Positions 1 to 8,654 of a DNA stretch of 64,000 nucleotides are shown here, one piece after another; position 1 is the stretch's first letter, and each line of letters starts with the position of its first letter. A program made the translations under genes and the position numbers. Source of the DNA: Paractinoplanes durhamensis (GTDB lineage: Bacteria > Actinomycetota > Actinomycetes > Mycobacteriales > Micromonosporaceae); the NCBI RefSeq assembly GCF_016862175.1, contig NZ_BOML01000059.1, forward strand, positions 124,001 to 188,000, given 5' to 3'. The notes below the pieces were generated by a model, which saw nothing but the letters and a program-made list of their open reading frames with translations, searched no databases and had not been told where the DNA came from.

Positions 1-1
1 C

Positions 2-289
2 GAGAAGCACGGCTGCGCCGATTTCCGCAAGCACGTCGCCTGGTATCTGAAGGGCTTCCCGGTCGGCGGTGACCTGCGCCGCAGCCTTGCCATGATCACC
101 TCGCTGGCTCAGCTGGACGACCTGCTCGCGCTGCTCGACCCGTCGCTGCCGTTCCCGGCCGACGCCCTCGGCCAGCCGCGCGGCCGGGTCAACGCCCCCG
201 GCAAGGTTTCCCTGCCGTACGGCTGGCTCGACAGCCGTGACGACGAGACGGTCCCCGAGGGTGCCGAGACCGAAGACTCCGGCGGCTGA
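2..289 (+). CDS. dusB: tRNA-dihydrouridine synthase, C-terminal end (partial)
   Basis: Only the last 95 codons are in the window; the reading frame is open from base 2. The family reduces uridine to dihydrouridine in tRNA using FMN and NADPH. The C-terminal segment FRKHVAWYLKGFPVGG, then LRRSL and the closing LPYGWLDSR, is typical of the helical tRNA-binding domain of actinobacterial DusB. The FMN barrel lies upstream of the window. The tail after DSR is short and acidic. The next gene starts immediately after, or overlapping, its TGA. Confidence 0.85.
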   Translation, partial: EKHGCADFRKHVAWYLKGFPVGGDLRRSLAMITSLAQLDDLLALLDPSLPFPADALGQPRGRVNAPGKVSLPYGWLDSRDDETVPEGAETEDSGG

Positions 290-290
290 G

Positions 291-1379
291 TTGTCCGGTG
301 CTGTTTTGTCCGGAGCCGAATCCATCCGGGCGGTGTTGGCGGGGGAGCTGAGCTACGAGGACGGCCTCGACGCCCTCACCGTCGCGTCCGACGCCGACGC
401 GGCCCTCCACCAGGCGGTGGCGGCCGCCGCCGACCGGCTCTTCCAGGCCGGGTGGCAGCCGGCCGAGCTCTACCGGGTGGTGGCCCGGCTCGGCGACCCG
501 GTGCAGGCGCAGGTCGTGGCGGGCGCGGCGGGTCGGTATCTCGCACAGTTCCGGGACGTCGACCCCAGATGGCAGGCGCAGGTCGAGGAATTGCCGCGGA
601 ACACCGTCCGCGCCGATCGGATCCGGCTGCACGACGCCACCCTCGGGCTCCTTCTCGAACTGCGCAAACTGCCGCGCATCGACACCCTGATCCCGCCGCC
701 GGGCACCATTGCGGCGACCCGATATCGGGGGGCGAGCAATCGCGTCCTGGAACGGGTGCGGGCCCTTCTGGCCAAGGCCGAGGGCACCGATTTCCCGGCC
801 GAGGCGGAGGCGTTCTCGGCCAAGGCCCAGGAGCTGATCGCCAAACACAGCATCGAATCGGTCCTCACCGCCACCCCGGATGCGGCCCCGCTCGCCCGCC
901 GGCTCGGCGTCGACCATCCCTACGAGAGCGAGAAGGCCACCCTCCTCGACGCGGTCGCCCGGGCCAACCACTGCCACACCGTCTGGTCGCCCGAATTGGC
1001 GTTTTCCACGGTGTTCGGATTCGACGCCGACATCGACGCGGTGGAAATGCTCTACACGTCGCTGCTGGTGCAGGCGAACCGGGCGATGGCCCGCGACGAG
1101 CCGGCCAAGGGAAAGGCCCGTGTCAAAGCGTTCCGGCGCAGTTTCCTCGTCGCCTACGCGCACCGCATCGGCGAACGCCTCGAGCAGGCCACCCGGCACG
1201 AGATCGCCCGGCACCACACCACCGACCTGCTGCCCGTGCTGCACAGCCGCGACCTGCAGGTTCAGGAGGCGGTGACGCGGGCCTTCCCACGAACGGTGCG
1301 AGCGCGCGGCAGCCGCGTCGACAGCCTGGAGGGCTGGGAGTCGGGCCGGGCCGCGGCCGACGAGGCCGAATTGGCTTGA
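291..1379 (+). CDS. DUF2786 domain-containing protein
   Basis: A conserved actinobacterial protein of unknown function. Around residues 155-195 it carries the DUF2786 signature: LLAKAEGTDFPAEAEAF followed by SAKAQELIAKHSI. After it comes a C-terminal region of about 150 residues rich in charged helices (HCHTVWSPELAF, RRSFLVAYAHRI), which in this family often forms a second conserved domain. The N-terminal 100 residues are helical and family-specific. The start is uncertain. TTG at 291 is one base after the dusB stop. GTG at 237 would overlap dusB by 53 bases, and TTG at 306 is also in frame. No catalytic residues can be named. Tight spacing suggests co-transcription with dusB. Confidence 0.75.
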   Translation: MSGAVLSGAESIRAVLAGELSYEDGLDALTVASDADAALHQAVAAAADRLFQAGWQPAELYRVVARLGDPVQAQVVAGAAGRYLAQFRDVDPRWQAQVEELPRNTVRADRIRLHDATLGLLLELRKLPRIDTLIPPPGTIAATRYRGASNRVLERVRALLAKAEGTDFPAEAEAFSAKAQELIAKHSIESVLTATPDAAPLARRLGVDHPYESEKATLLDAVARANHCHTVWSPELAFSTVFGFDADIDAVEMLYTSLLVQANRAMARDEPAKGKARVKAFRRSFLVAYAHRIGERLEQATRHEIARHHTTDLLPVLHSRDLQVQEAVTRAFPRTVRARGSRVDSLEGWESGRAAADEAELA

Positions 1380-1407
1380 GCTGATTTGGCTTGACCGGCG
1401 GAGGAGC

Positions 1408-2576
1408 ATGGGGTCATGCATCCGGTTTGACGCTGATCGCCGCTTCTCTACGCCGTCCGCGCCTGCGCCGACGGAGTCCTCCTCTACCCGGTCTACGCGC
1501 TGCTGTTCGCCGACGCGGGCCTGTCCACCAGCCAGATCTCCACGCTGTTCATCATCTGGTCGGTGGTCTCGTTCGCCTTCGAGGTGCCCTCCGGCGCGCT
1601 CGCCGATGCCTGGTCCCGTCGCGGCCTCTACGCGATCGGTCAGCTCCTCACCGCCGCCGGTTACGGAATGTGGCTGATCTGGCCGGCCTTTCCCGGCTTC
1701 GCGCTGGGCTTCGTGCTGTGGGGCCTCGGCGGCGCGCTCAGCTCCGGAACCCTCGAAGCCCTCGTCTACGACCAGGTCGGCGACGCATATGCCAAGGTCA
1801 TCGGCCGGGCGGGCACGGTCGGGATTCTCGCCACGCTCGCGGCCACGCTGCTCGCGACGCCGGCTTTCACGGCGGGCGGCTACCACCTGGTGGGCATCGC
1901 CAGCATCGCGACGGTCACCCTGGGTGGCCTTCTCGCGCTGCGTCTGCCAGACACACCAACCAATGCGGAATGTACGCGTGACGACTCCGACGACCGCAGC
2001 GACGGCAGTTATCTGCTGCTCCTGCGGTCCGGGCTGCGCGAATCGGTCAAGGACCGGCGCACGATCCTGGCCCTGGTGGTGGCCGCGCTGCTGCCGGGAT
2101 TCAGCGCCCTCGACGAATACCTGCCGCTGCTCGCCCGGGAAAAGGGCGCGCCCACGGTAGCCGTACCCGTGCTGTATGCCCTGACCGCACTCGCGATGGC
2201 CGCCGGAAGTGCGCTCGCCGGCCGCTTCGCCGCGTCCTCGTTTCTGGCGGCTTCCGCCGCCGCGGCGGCGGTATTGCTCGCCGCCGGTGTTCTCATTCCG
2301 CACCTGGCCGGCATGGTCGCCGTTTCCGCCGCGTTCGGCCTGCTGCAATTCGGCATGATCCGCGCCGAGACCCGCCTGCAGGAACAGATAACCGGCCCGG
2401 CCCGCAGCACGGTCCTGTCGGTGAGCGGGTTCGGCGCGGAGGTTTTCGCCGTCATCCTGTACGCCTGGTTCGCCCTGCCGATGACATTGACGGCGTTGTG
2501 CGCTCTCGCCGCGATCCCGTTGCTGTTGACGGCCGCCATCGAGATCGGCGCCGGGAGAATCGCCCGTCGCGGATGA
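1408..2576 (+). pseudogene. MFS transporter with a disrupted 5' end
   Basis: A 12-helix major facilitator is readable from about 1443 to the stop at 2576. Helix 1 (LLYAVRACADGVLLYPVYALLF), the loop FEVPSGALADAWSRR (MFS motif A region) and later hydrophobic helices are clear. The frame coding helix 1 has TGA codons at 1428 and 1434 and no ATG, GTG or TTG before GTG 1563, which lies after helix 1. A good ribosome site (GGAGGAG, about 1398-1404) precedes ATG 1408, but that ATG is in another frame. ATG 1416 is in the right frame but is stopped after four codons. A small indel or a sequencing error near 1420-1445 would explain this. Substrate unknown. Confidence 0.6.
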
Positions 2577-2604
2577 GGGGCCGTGGGCCGCCGGCGCACA
2601 CGAT

Positions 2605-2635
2605 GGCGGGGAGGGCGGTGCGGGCCCTCCCCGCC
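2605..2635. terminator. GC-rich hairpin between convergent genes
   Basis: Perfect 11-bp inverted repeat: GGCGGGGAGGG at 2605-2615 and CCCTCCCCGCC at 2625-2635, with a 9-base loop. It lies between the MFS gene (plus) and the roadblock operon (minus). There is no U tract, as is common for actinobacterial terminators, and it could serve both strands. Confidence 0.6.
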
Positions 2636-2659
2636 GGGAGCGGGCATGGTGGCTGCCGG

Positions 2660-3031
2660 TCAGACGTCGAGGTCGTTTTCGATCCGGCGGAGCTGGTGAC
2701 GAGCCATGGCCAGGTTGGAGCGGTCGCGGCGCAGCGCCACGTACAGGAACAGGCCCTTGCCGGAGCGGCTCGTCAGGGGGCGGATCATGTGGTATTGGCT
2801 GTCCAGCGTGATGAGGATGTCCTCGATCTTCTCGGTGATGTTGAGCATCTCCATCGCGCGGAGCTTGGCCCGCACCACGTCGGTGTTGCCGGCCGCGGCG
2901 ACCGTCAGGTCGAGTTCCTTGCCGCCGCCGACGGTGCCCAGCGCCATACCGCTCGTGTGGTCCACGAGGGCGACGCCGACGGCTCCGTCGATTTCCATGA
3001 TCTCTTTGAGTGCGGTGTCCATGTCGGGCAT
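2660..3031 (-). CDS. roadblock/LC7-like small protein
   Basis: A 123-residue protein with the alpha-beta pattern of roadblock/LC7 (MglB-like) proteins: an N-terminal helix, a strand around GAVGVALVDHTSGMALG, a second helix, and strands around DILITLDSQYHMIRPL and LFLYVALRRDRSNLAMARH. These domains usually dimerise and regulate small Ras-like GTPases. No GTPase gene is visible nearby. It is the last gene of a four-gene minus-strand operon and is a diverged paralogue of the first gene (4746-5126). The assignment rests on pattern and context and is only moderately sure. Confidence 0.6.
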   Translation of the reverse strand: MPDMDTALKEIMEIDGAVGVALVDHTSGMALGTVGGGKELDLTVAAAGNTDVVRAKLRAMEMLNITEKIEDILITLDSQYHMIRPLTSRSGKGLFLYVALRRDRSNLAMARHQLRRIENDLDV

Positions 3032-3115
3032 GGGGTGGGTTCCTCCGTTTGCGATGGGATGGCGTGCGGTGGGATGGCGGTCCGCCGCGGCGGCGGAACC
3101 GGATCGGCCGGTCGC

Positions 3116-3622
3116 CTATTGGCGCCGGGAGTTGCTGGACAGGGTGGAGTTGGGCGGGGAGGCGCTGGACAGGGTGGCCATCGGGGTGCGCCGCGCGAGC
3201 GGAGCGCTCGGCCCGGGCTGCGTGGGGATCTCCGGGCGGACCTGCGGTTTCGCCTCCACGGTGAGGATCCGTACGAGGCGGCGCACGCATCGGCGCGCCT
3301 CCAGGTGGACCATGGCGAGGTTGGCGTCGCCGGACGTGACCAGGGTGAGCAGCGTGTTCTGGCCCGCGGTGTAGGTGGTGATGTAACCCCGGTCGCACTC
3401 GACCACCGATTCGCGGAGGGCACCGTGGTTGACCGCGTGCGCGAACCGCCGGGCCAGCGCCAGGTGGGCGGCGGCCAGCGCGGCGAGACTGTCCGGTTCG
3501 AGGCCGTGTGCGTCGTGCGCCACCACCAGGCCGTCGGTGCTGGCGAGCACGCAGCCCTTCAGCTCCGGCACCCGGGAACGCAGGCGGTCGAGTTCCTGGA
3601 GCACCGCCGGATCCACCGTCAT
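3116..3622 (-). CDS. roadblock/LC7 domain protein with disordered tail
   Basis: A 168-residue protein. Residues 1-120 match the roadblock/LC7 fold: an N-terminal helix, then VPELKGCVLASTDGLVVAHD, a helix rich in Ala/Leu, ESVVECDRGYITTYTAG, LLTLVTSGDANLAMVHLEAR, and a last helix. The final 40 residues are Pro/Ser/Thr-rich and probably disordered. The ATG follows a GGGGGAG stretch. It is the third gene of the operon. Roadblock proteins act as cytoplasmic adaptors or GTPase-activating partners. No partner GTPase is encoded in the window. Confidence 0.7.
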   Translation of the reverse strand: MTVDPAVLQELDRLRSRVPELKGCVLASTDGLVVAHDAHGLEPDSLAALAAAHLALARRFAHAVNHGALRESVVECDRGYITTYTAGQNTLLTLVTSGDANLAMVHLEARRCVRRLVRILTVEAKPQVRPEIPTQPGPSAPLARRTPMATLSSASPPNSTLSSNSRRQ

Positions 3623-3700
3623 CCTCGGTCTCCCCCTTACTCTTCGATCTCGGGTTCTTGGTTATCGGACCCGGCGTGTCGTACCGCGGAGGTGCGCGCG

Positions 3701-4729
3701 TCACCGCAAGGCCCGCAATGCGGTGCGAATGCGTTTGAGCAGGACTTCGTCGGTGCCGGGATGGGTCTGCGGGGGTTCGGCGGCGATCTCTTTCGGCAGT
3801 TTCGCGCCGGGTTTTCGGCGGGCCAGCCGCGGCGGGCGGTACACCGTCCCGTTCGCGGTGCTCTCCTCGGCGGGCACCGGCTCGACGAGGGCCGGCGAAG
3901 GGAGTGGCGGCGGGGATGGTGCCGCCGGCCGCACCCCCGCGACCACCGGCACGGTCGGCACGTCGTCGGGGCGGACCGCCGAACGAGGGACGCCCACCGC
4001 CGTGCCACGAGCCCGGGGCAGCCGCACGAACTCGGGAGCTTCCGCCCGTACCTCCGGAAGCTCCAAAAGCCCCAGCGCCGCAAGCCGGCGCAGCTCCTGA
4101 ATGGTCGCGAAGCCGGCCCGTCCCAGCAGTAATGCCAGGTCGGCCGGGGTGCGCTGGCCGTCCGCGTGCACCAGCAGCTCCCACTGCAACGCGGTGAGCG
4201 TGACCCGTTCCCGCGGCGGGCGAGCCACCGGGGTGACCGCCGCCGTGTCCACCCGGGCGTCCGGGAAGATGTCGTCGAGCAGCTTCGTGCGGCGGCGCAC
4301 CTCCCGGTTGACCGCCGCCGGGTCGATGTGCGCGATCGGGCCCAGCCAGTGCGTGGCGCCGCCGAGGAACTCGACCGGTGCCATGGTCGGCGCGAGCGTG
4401 AAGTAGGCGGCGTCGTAGGTGGCGCCGAGCACGCACAGTTCCAGCTCGCCCTGGGTGAGGTGGCCCTGCTCGACCAGCAGCCGGCCCACCTGAGCGGTCG
4501 AGGTGCCCTGGTCGAGGGCGTTCTGCCAGGTCCGGCCGGCCAGCCGGCCGGACGCGGTGAGCAACTCGCCCACCCCCGGCGCGGCCGGTGACTCGGCGTA
4601 GATGACCCGGCCCTCGAGAACGTAGACCGCCCCGCCCGGGTGGCCCCCCACGACCAGGGCTCCGGTCTGCCGGTCGGCCGAGACCTGGGTGAGCAGGCGC
4701 GCCGGCGTGGCGGTCTTCGAGGCGCTCAC
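3701..4729 (-). CDS. DUF4388-like (PATAN-type) regulatory protein
   Basis: About 342 residues. The N-terminal 100 residues fit DUF4388/PATAN-like domains, which occur in response-regulator-linked adaptors: TPARLLTQVSADRQTGALVV, then a strand pair around VYVLEGRVIYAES and a helix GELLTASGRL. Residues about 185-235 look like a winged helix (LTALQWELLVHADGQRTPADLALLL). The C-terminal 100 residues are Pro-rich and disordered. GTG 4729 is chosen because GGGGGGAG lies just upstream, after the stop of the previous gene; a longer frame to 4765 would overlap that gene. It belongs to the roadblock operon, suggesting a shared signalling complex. Confidence 0.6.
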   Translation of the reverse strand: MSASKTATPARLLTQVSADRQTGALVVGGHPGGAVYVLEGRVIYAESPAAPGVGELLTASGRLAGRTWQNALDQGTSTAQVGRLLVEQGHLTQGELELCVLGATYDAAYFTLAPTMAPVEFLGGATHWLGPIAHIDPAAVNREVRRRTKLLDDIFPDARVDTAAVTPVARPPRERVTLTALQWELLVHADGQRTPADLALLLGRAGFATIQELRRLAALGLLELPEVRAEAPEFVRLPRARGTAVGVPRSAVRPDDVPTVPVVAGVRPAAPSPPPLPSPALVEPVPAEESTANGTVYRPPRLARRKPGAKLPKEIAAEPPQTHPGTDEVLLKRIRTALRALR

Positions 4730-4745
4730 TCGCTCTCCCCCCAAC

Positions 4746-5126
4746 TCAAGTGGCAACCAGCTCATCGGCGAGTTTCTGCATGCGGCGGCGGGCCACCGCG
4801 AGATTCCCCTGTTGCCGGTCCAGCCAGACGTAGAGGACCAACCGGCTGTCGAAGTCGGTGTGCACGAGCCGGAGCAGGTGATAGCCGCCGGCCGTCGTGA
4901 TGATCAGGTCTTCCAGCAGGTCGTGCGGTAACGCCGAGACGAACAGCGACCGGCTGGTCGCGGCCTGGACCACGTCCGCCGTCCCGGCCGCGGCCGCCTC
5001 ATGGTCGGAGTTCGGTGCGGCTCCGGTCGTGGCGACCGGGAAGCCGGTGGTGTAGTCGACGATGCTGGCGCCGACCGCGCCAGGTATCGCCATGGCCTCC
5101 TGTAAACAGTGATCGACGCCCGGCAC
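4746..5126 (-). CDS. roadblock/LC7-like small protein, first gene of operon
   Basis: About 126 residues, similar in order of elements to the gene at 2660-3031: helix, GAVGASIVDYTTGFPVAT, helix, DLIITTAGGYHLLRLV, LVLYVWLDRQQGNLAVARRRM. GTG 5126 is preferred over TTG 5138 because GAGGAG lies seven bases before it. It is followed after 16 bases by the DUF4388-like gene. Function is probably adaptor or GTPase regulator by family. Sequence similarity to classical MglB is low, so the family call is tentative. Confidence 0.6.
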   Translation of the reverse strand: MPGVDHCLQEAMAIPGAVGASIVDYTTGFPVATTGAAPNSDHEAAAAGTADVVQAATSRSLFVSALPHDLLEDLIITTAGGYHLLRLVHTDFDSRLVLYVWLDRQQGNLAVARRRMQKLADELVAT

Positions 5127-5364
5127 GTCTCTCCTCAAGCAGATTTCCCCCGACCGGATGGCGACCCGAGATGCATGAACATGCTTGCGGTGTCACCGTG
5201 GGCCATCCTGCGGCGGCCGCGCGGTGACCAGTCGCACCCGCTGTGCGTCATGGTCGACGGTCTGCGCCGTTGTGGTCCGGCCCGGCTGGGGGCATTGTCG
5301 GGACCGAGCGCTCTCGGCGGGAGCGCGTAACATGATCGTCACTTTTCGATAAGGGGGGCGCCAT

Positions 5365-5718
5365 ATGCCGATCCGCTGGGAACAGATCGTCGTGGACGCG
5401 GAGGACCCGCATCGGCTGGCCCGCTGGTGGGCGGAGGCACTCGGGTACGCGATCGTGCACGAGGCCCCGGACGAGGTGGAGATCCGGCGCACTCCCGACG
5501 AACTGCCCGGCCTGCTGTTCACCCCGGTGCCGGAACCGAAGACGGTCAAGAACCGCCTGCACATCGACCTGCGCCCGGAGGATCAGGAGATGGAGGTGGA
5601 ACGCCTGGTCAACATGGGGGCCCGGCTCGCCGAGATCGGCCAGCACAGCGTCCCGTGGGTGGTCCTGGCCGACCCGGAGGGCAACGAGTTCTGCGTCCTG
5701 TCCGAGAAAAAGCGCTAG
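5365..5718 (+). CDS. VOC (glyoxalase-like) family protein
   Basis: A 117-residue single-domain vicinal oxygen chelate protein of the actinobacterial Glyoxalase_6 type. It starts [20 protein letters not shown]. It also has [22 protein letters not shown] and the closing [13 protein letters not shown], which is the usual C-terminal metal-ligand strand. VOC proteins act as dioxygenases, lyases or resistance binders, and the substrate here cannot be told. AAGGGGGG precedes the ATG. The gene overlaps the convergent chemoreceptor gene by four bases, sharing the CTAG at 5715-5718. Confidence 0.8.
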   Translation: MPIRWEQIVVDAEDPHRLARWWAEALGYAIVHEAPDEVEIRRTPDELPGLLFTPVPEPKTVKNRLHIDLRPEDQEMEVERLVNMGARLAEIGQHSVPWVVLADPEGNEFCVLSEKKR

Positions 5719-7304
5719 TAGCGGAAGCGGGCCATCAGCGTCGAGATCTCGCCGGCCGCGGCGCTCACCACCTCGGCCGAGTTGCGCGTCGTGTTCGCGC
5801 CCTCCGCCGTCGCCTCCGTCGACCTGGTGATGTTGGTGACCGTGCCGGTGATCTCCCCGGCCGCGGCCGACACGTCGCTCACGTTCCGTGACATCAACTC
5901 GGTGGTCGCCGACTGCTGCTCCACCGCCGCCGCGATCGTCCGCTGACCGTCGTCGATCTGCTCGATCACGGCGGTGATCGAGGCGATCGCCGCCGCCGTC
6001 CCGGTCGTCATCTCCTGCATCGCCGAGATCTTCGCGGTGATGTCCGCGGTCGCCTGGGCGGTGGCCTGGGCCAGGTCCTTCACCTCGGTCGCCACCACCG
6101 CGAACCCCTTGCCGGTCTCGCCGGCCCGGGCCGCCTCGATCGTCGCGTTCAGCGCCAGCAGGTTGGTCTGCTCGGCGATGTTGGTGATCAGCTGGACGAT
6201 GTCGCCGACCTCCCGGCTCGCGTCGCTCAGCTTCGACACCGCCGCCGCGGTCTGGGCCGCGTTCTGGGTGGCCTCACTCGTGGTAGCCGTCGCCGACGCC
6301 GTCTGCCGGGCGATCTCCCGGATCGACGCGGCCAGCTCGTCCATCGCCGTCGTCATGTCACCGACGGCCGCCGCCACGTGCCGCGCCGACGTGTCCGCGC
6401 TGCGCGCCTGTGCCGACGTCCGCTCGGCCGAGCCGTCCAGGTCGCCGGCGAGCGTCCGCAGGTCGCCGCTGGCCGAGGTCAGCGTGCCGATGCTGGTGGC
6501 GGTCGACGCCACCGTGTCGCGCAGCGACCCCATCGCGCCGTTCAGCGCCCCGGCCATCTCGCCCAGCTCGTCGCGGTGCAGCACCGGCACCCGCACGGTC
6601 AGGTCGCAGCCGGCCGCCGCCCGCAGGCCGGTCAGCATCTCCTGCAGCGGCCGCCGGATCGCCCGCAGGGTCCGCCACCCGGCCAGCACGGTGATCAGCG
6701 CGCCGGCCAGGGCGGCCAGCCCGATGAGCCAGTCGCTCTTGCGGGCCGACGACACGCCCTGCTCGCTGGCCGCCTGGACCGCCGCCAGCATGCTGTCGTC
6801 GAGGGCGCCGAGATCCTCCTCGAGTTCCGCGTAGATCTTCAGGTAGTCGCCGAGCTGCCCGGCGGCCGCGGCGTGATCGGTCGCGGCGGTGCTCACCACC
6901 TGCGCCGCCGTCTCCTGGTAGGTCACCAGCCGCGGCCGCACCCGGGCGTAGTCGTCCAGCAGGGCGGCCGGCGCCTCGAGCGCGGCGGCGTCGTAATTGT
7001 CGAGAAGAGTCTGACCGTGCTCGGTGACCTCGTCCACCGCGTACGCCGAGCGCTGCGCCGCCGACGTCGCGTACATCGCCGACATCACGTCCGCCCGCAG
7101 CGCGTCGTGCATCATGTCCGCGTTCCACTGGTGGCTCATCCCGTCGGACACCCGCGCGATGTCCCGGTTCGCGTCCGCCTGCACATGCGAGCTGTAGATC
7201 GAGAACCCGGCCACCAGGCCCACCGAGATCAGACCGGCCGCGCCCATCAGCAACAGGCGGGCCACGATGGTCACACTCCGGCCACCCCGCGATTCGGACT
7301 CCAC
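5715..7304 (-). CDS. methyl-accepting chemotaxis protein
   Basis: A 529-residue chemoreceptor. N-terminal helix [18 protein letters not shown] crosses the membrane, followed by an extracellular helical sensor of about 140 residues, then a second membrane helix around [24 protein letters not shown] segment follows ([16 protein letters not shown]), then the long signalling hairpin. The hairpin tip is conserved: [19 protein letters not shown] and [14 protein letters not shown]. It senses an unknown ligand and controls CheA. The start is uncertain: GTG at 7304, 7274 or 7265 are in frame, and 7265 has the best spaced GGAG. No chemotaxis kinase is nearby. Confidence 0.9.
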   Translation of the reverse strand: MESESRGGRSVTIVARLLLMGAAGLISVGLVAGFSIYSSHVQADANRDIARVSDGMSHQWNADMMHDALRADVMSAMYATSAAQRSAYAVDEVTEHGQTLLDNYDAAALEAPAALLDDYARVRPRLVTYQETAAQVVSTAATDHAAAAGQLGDYLKIYAELEEDLGALDDSMLAAVQAASEQGVSSARKSDWLIGLAALAGALITVLAGWRTLRAIRRPLQEMLTGLRAAAGCDLTVRVPVLHRDELGEMAGALNGAMGSLRDTVASTATSIGTLTSASGDLRTLAGDLDGSAERTSAQARSADTSARHVAAAVGDMTTAMDELAASIREIARQTASATATTSEATQNAAQTAAAVSKLSDASREVGDIVQLITNIAEQTNLLALNATIEAARAGETGKGFAVVATEVKDLAQATAQATADITAKISAMQEMTTGTAAAIASITAVIEQIDDGQRTIAAAVEQQSATTELMSRNVSDVSAAAGEITGTVTNITRSTEATAEGANTTRNSAEVVSAAAGEISTLMARFRY

Positions 7305-7396
7305 GGCTACTACATCGGCATCGGCTCGTGGGCGCTTAGTGTGGAGTCTTCAGGCATTTCACGGGTGGAGGCGGGGCGGTCCATGGACGGGGGATC

Positions 7397-8611
7397 ATGA
7401 CGGCGCTCGACGCCCAACGCTGGATAAGCGAACCCGCCAAGGACAGCGGCTACGGAAGGACCCCATATCAGCGCGATCGGGCACGCGTGCTGCATTCGGC
7501 CGGCTTCCGCCGGCTGGCATCCAAGACCCAGGTGCACACGGCCGGGTCCGACGATTTCCTGCGTACGCGCCTGACGCACTCCCTGGAGGTCGCCCAGATC
7601 TCCCGCGAGATGGGCACCCGGCTCGGCTGCGACCCGGACGTCGTCGACGTCGCCGGGCTCGCCCACGACCTCGGCCACCCGCCGTTCGGCCACAACGGCG
7701 AACACGCCCTCGACCAGGTCGCCGAGGCCTGCGGCGGCTTCGAGGGCAATGCACAGACCCTTCGGGTGCTCACCCGCCTCGAAGCCAAGGTCCCCGGCGC
7801 CGGCCTCAACCTCACCCGCGCCTCCCTCGACGCCTGCGCCAAATACCCCTGGTCGCGTAAACCCGGAAACCGCAAATTCGGGGTGTACGCCGATGACCGC
7901 GCCGTCTTCGACTGGATGCACCCGGCCGAGCTCGGCGAGCGCCGCTGCCTGGAGGCGCAGGTGATGGACTGGGCCGACGACGTCGCCTACTCGGTGCACG
8001 ACGTGGAGGACGGCGTCCACGGCGGCTACCTGACGTTGCGCCCGCTGCTCGACGACCCGGCCGAACGGGCCGCCCTCTGCGCCGACGTCGCCGAGACCTA
8101 CTCCGACGAGCCGGCCGACGCCCTCGCCGAGGCGCTCGACCAGTTGCTCGCCGACCCGGCGGTGACCCCGGTCGCCGACTACGACGGCACGTTCGACGCC
8201 CAGGTCGTCCTCAAACGGATGACCAGCATCCTCACCGGCCGGTTCGTCGCGTCGGCGATCGGCGCCACGCAGAGCCGCTACGGCGCCGACCCGGTCCGCC
8301 GCTACGAGGCCGACCTCATCGTGCCGCGCACCGTCCGTAACCAGTGCGCGCTCCTGAAGGGTATGGCGTTGCGCTACGTGATGCGTACCCGGGCCGCCGA
8401 GGACTGGTACGACCAGCAGCGCACCATCCTGGTCGAGTTGGTGCACGCTCTCACCCGTACACCGGAAAGGTTGGATGTGGTCTTCGGGCCGTTGCATGCC
8501 GCCGCCGAGAGCGACGCCGCCGCACTCAGAGTGGTCATCGACCAGGTCGCGTCCCTCACCGACCACGCCGCGGTGGCGTGGCACCGAAGCCTGGTGACGA
8601 CGCACACCTGA
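7397..8611 (+). CDS. dgt: deoxyguanosinetriphosphate triphosphohydrolase-like protein
   Basis: A 404-residue HD-domain dNTPase that splits dGTP (or other dNTPs) to deoxynucleoside plus triphosphate. It shows the N-terminal RTPYQRDRARVLHSAGFRRL and the metal-binding HD site, with His61 in THSLEVAQI and His90-Asp91 in AHDLGHPPFGHNGE. A further metal/substrate segment is WADDVAYSVHDVEDG. The length matches the actinobacterial short Dgt type. GGGGGAT precedes the ATG. dnaG follows directly, a common actinobacterial gene order that links nucleotide pools to replication. Confidence 0.9.
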   Translation: MTALDAQRWISEPAKDSGYGRTPYQRDRARVLHSAGFRRLASKTQVHTAGSDDFLRTRLTHSLEVAQISREMGTRLGCDPDVVDVAGLAHDLGHPPFGHNGEHALDQVAEACGGFEGNAQTLRVLTRLEAKVPGAGLNLTRASLDACAKYPWSRKPGNRKFGVYADDRAVFDWMHPAELGERRCLEAQVMDWADDVAYSVHDVEDGVHGGYLTLRPLLDDPAERAALCADVAETYSDEPADALAEALDQLLADPAVTPVADYDGTFDAQVVLKRMTSILTGRFVASAIGATQSRYGADPVRRYEADLIVPRTVRNQCALLKGMALRYVMRTRAAEDWYDQQRTILVELVHALTRTPERLDVVFGPLHAAAESDAAALRVVIDQVASLTDHAAVAWHRSLVTTHT

Positions 8612-8654
8612 CCCTGCTGGCGGGGCGCACCCGGCGCGAGGCAGGATGTATGCC

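Noticed and set aside
189-4436. A 1415-codon open frame on the minus strand
   Set aside because: Shadow of GC-rich coding: it runs antisense to dusB, DUF2786 and MFS and out of frame with the roadblock genes, is Arg/Gly/Pro-rich and shows no family motif.
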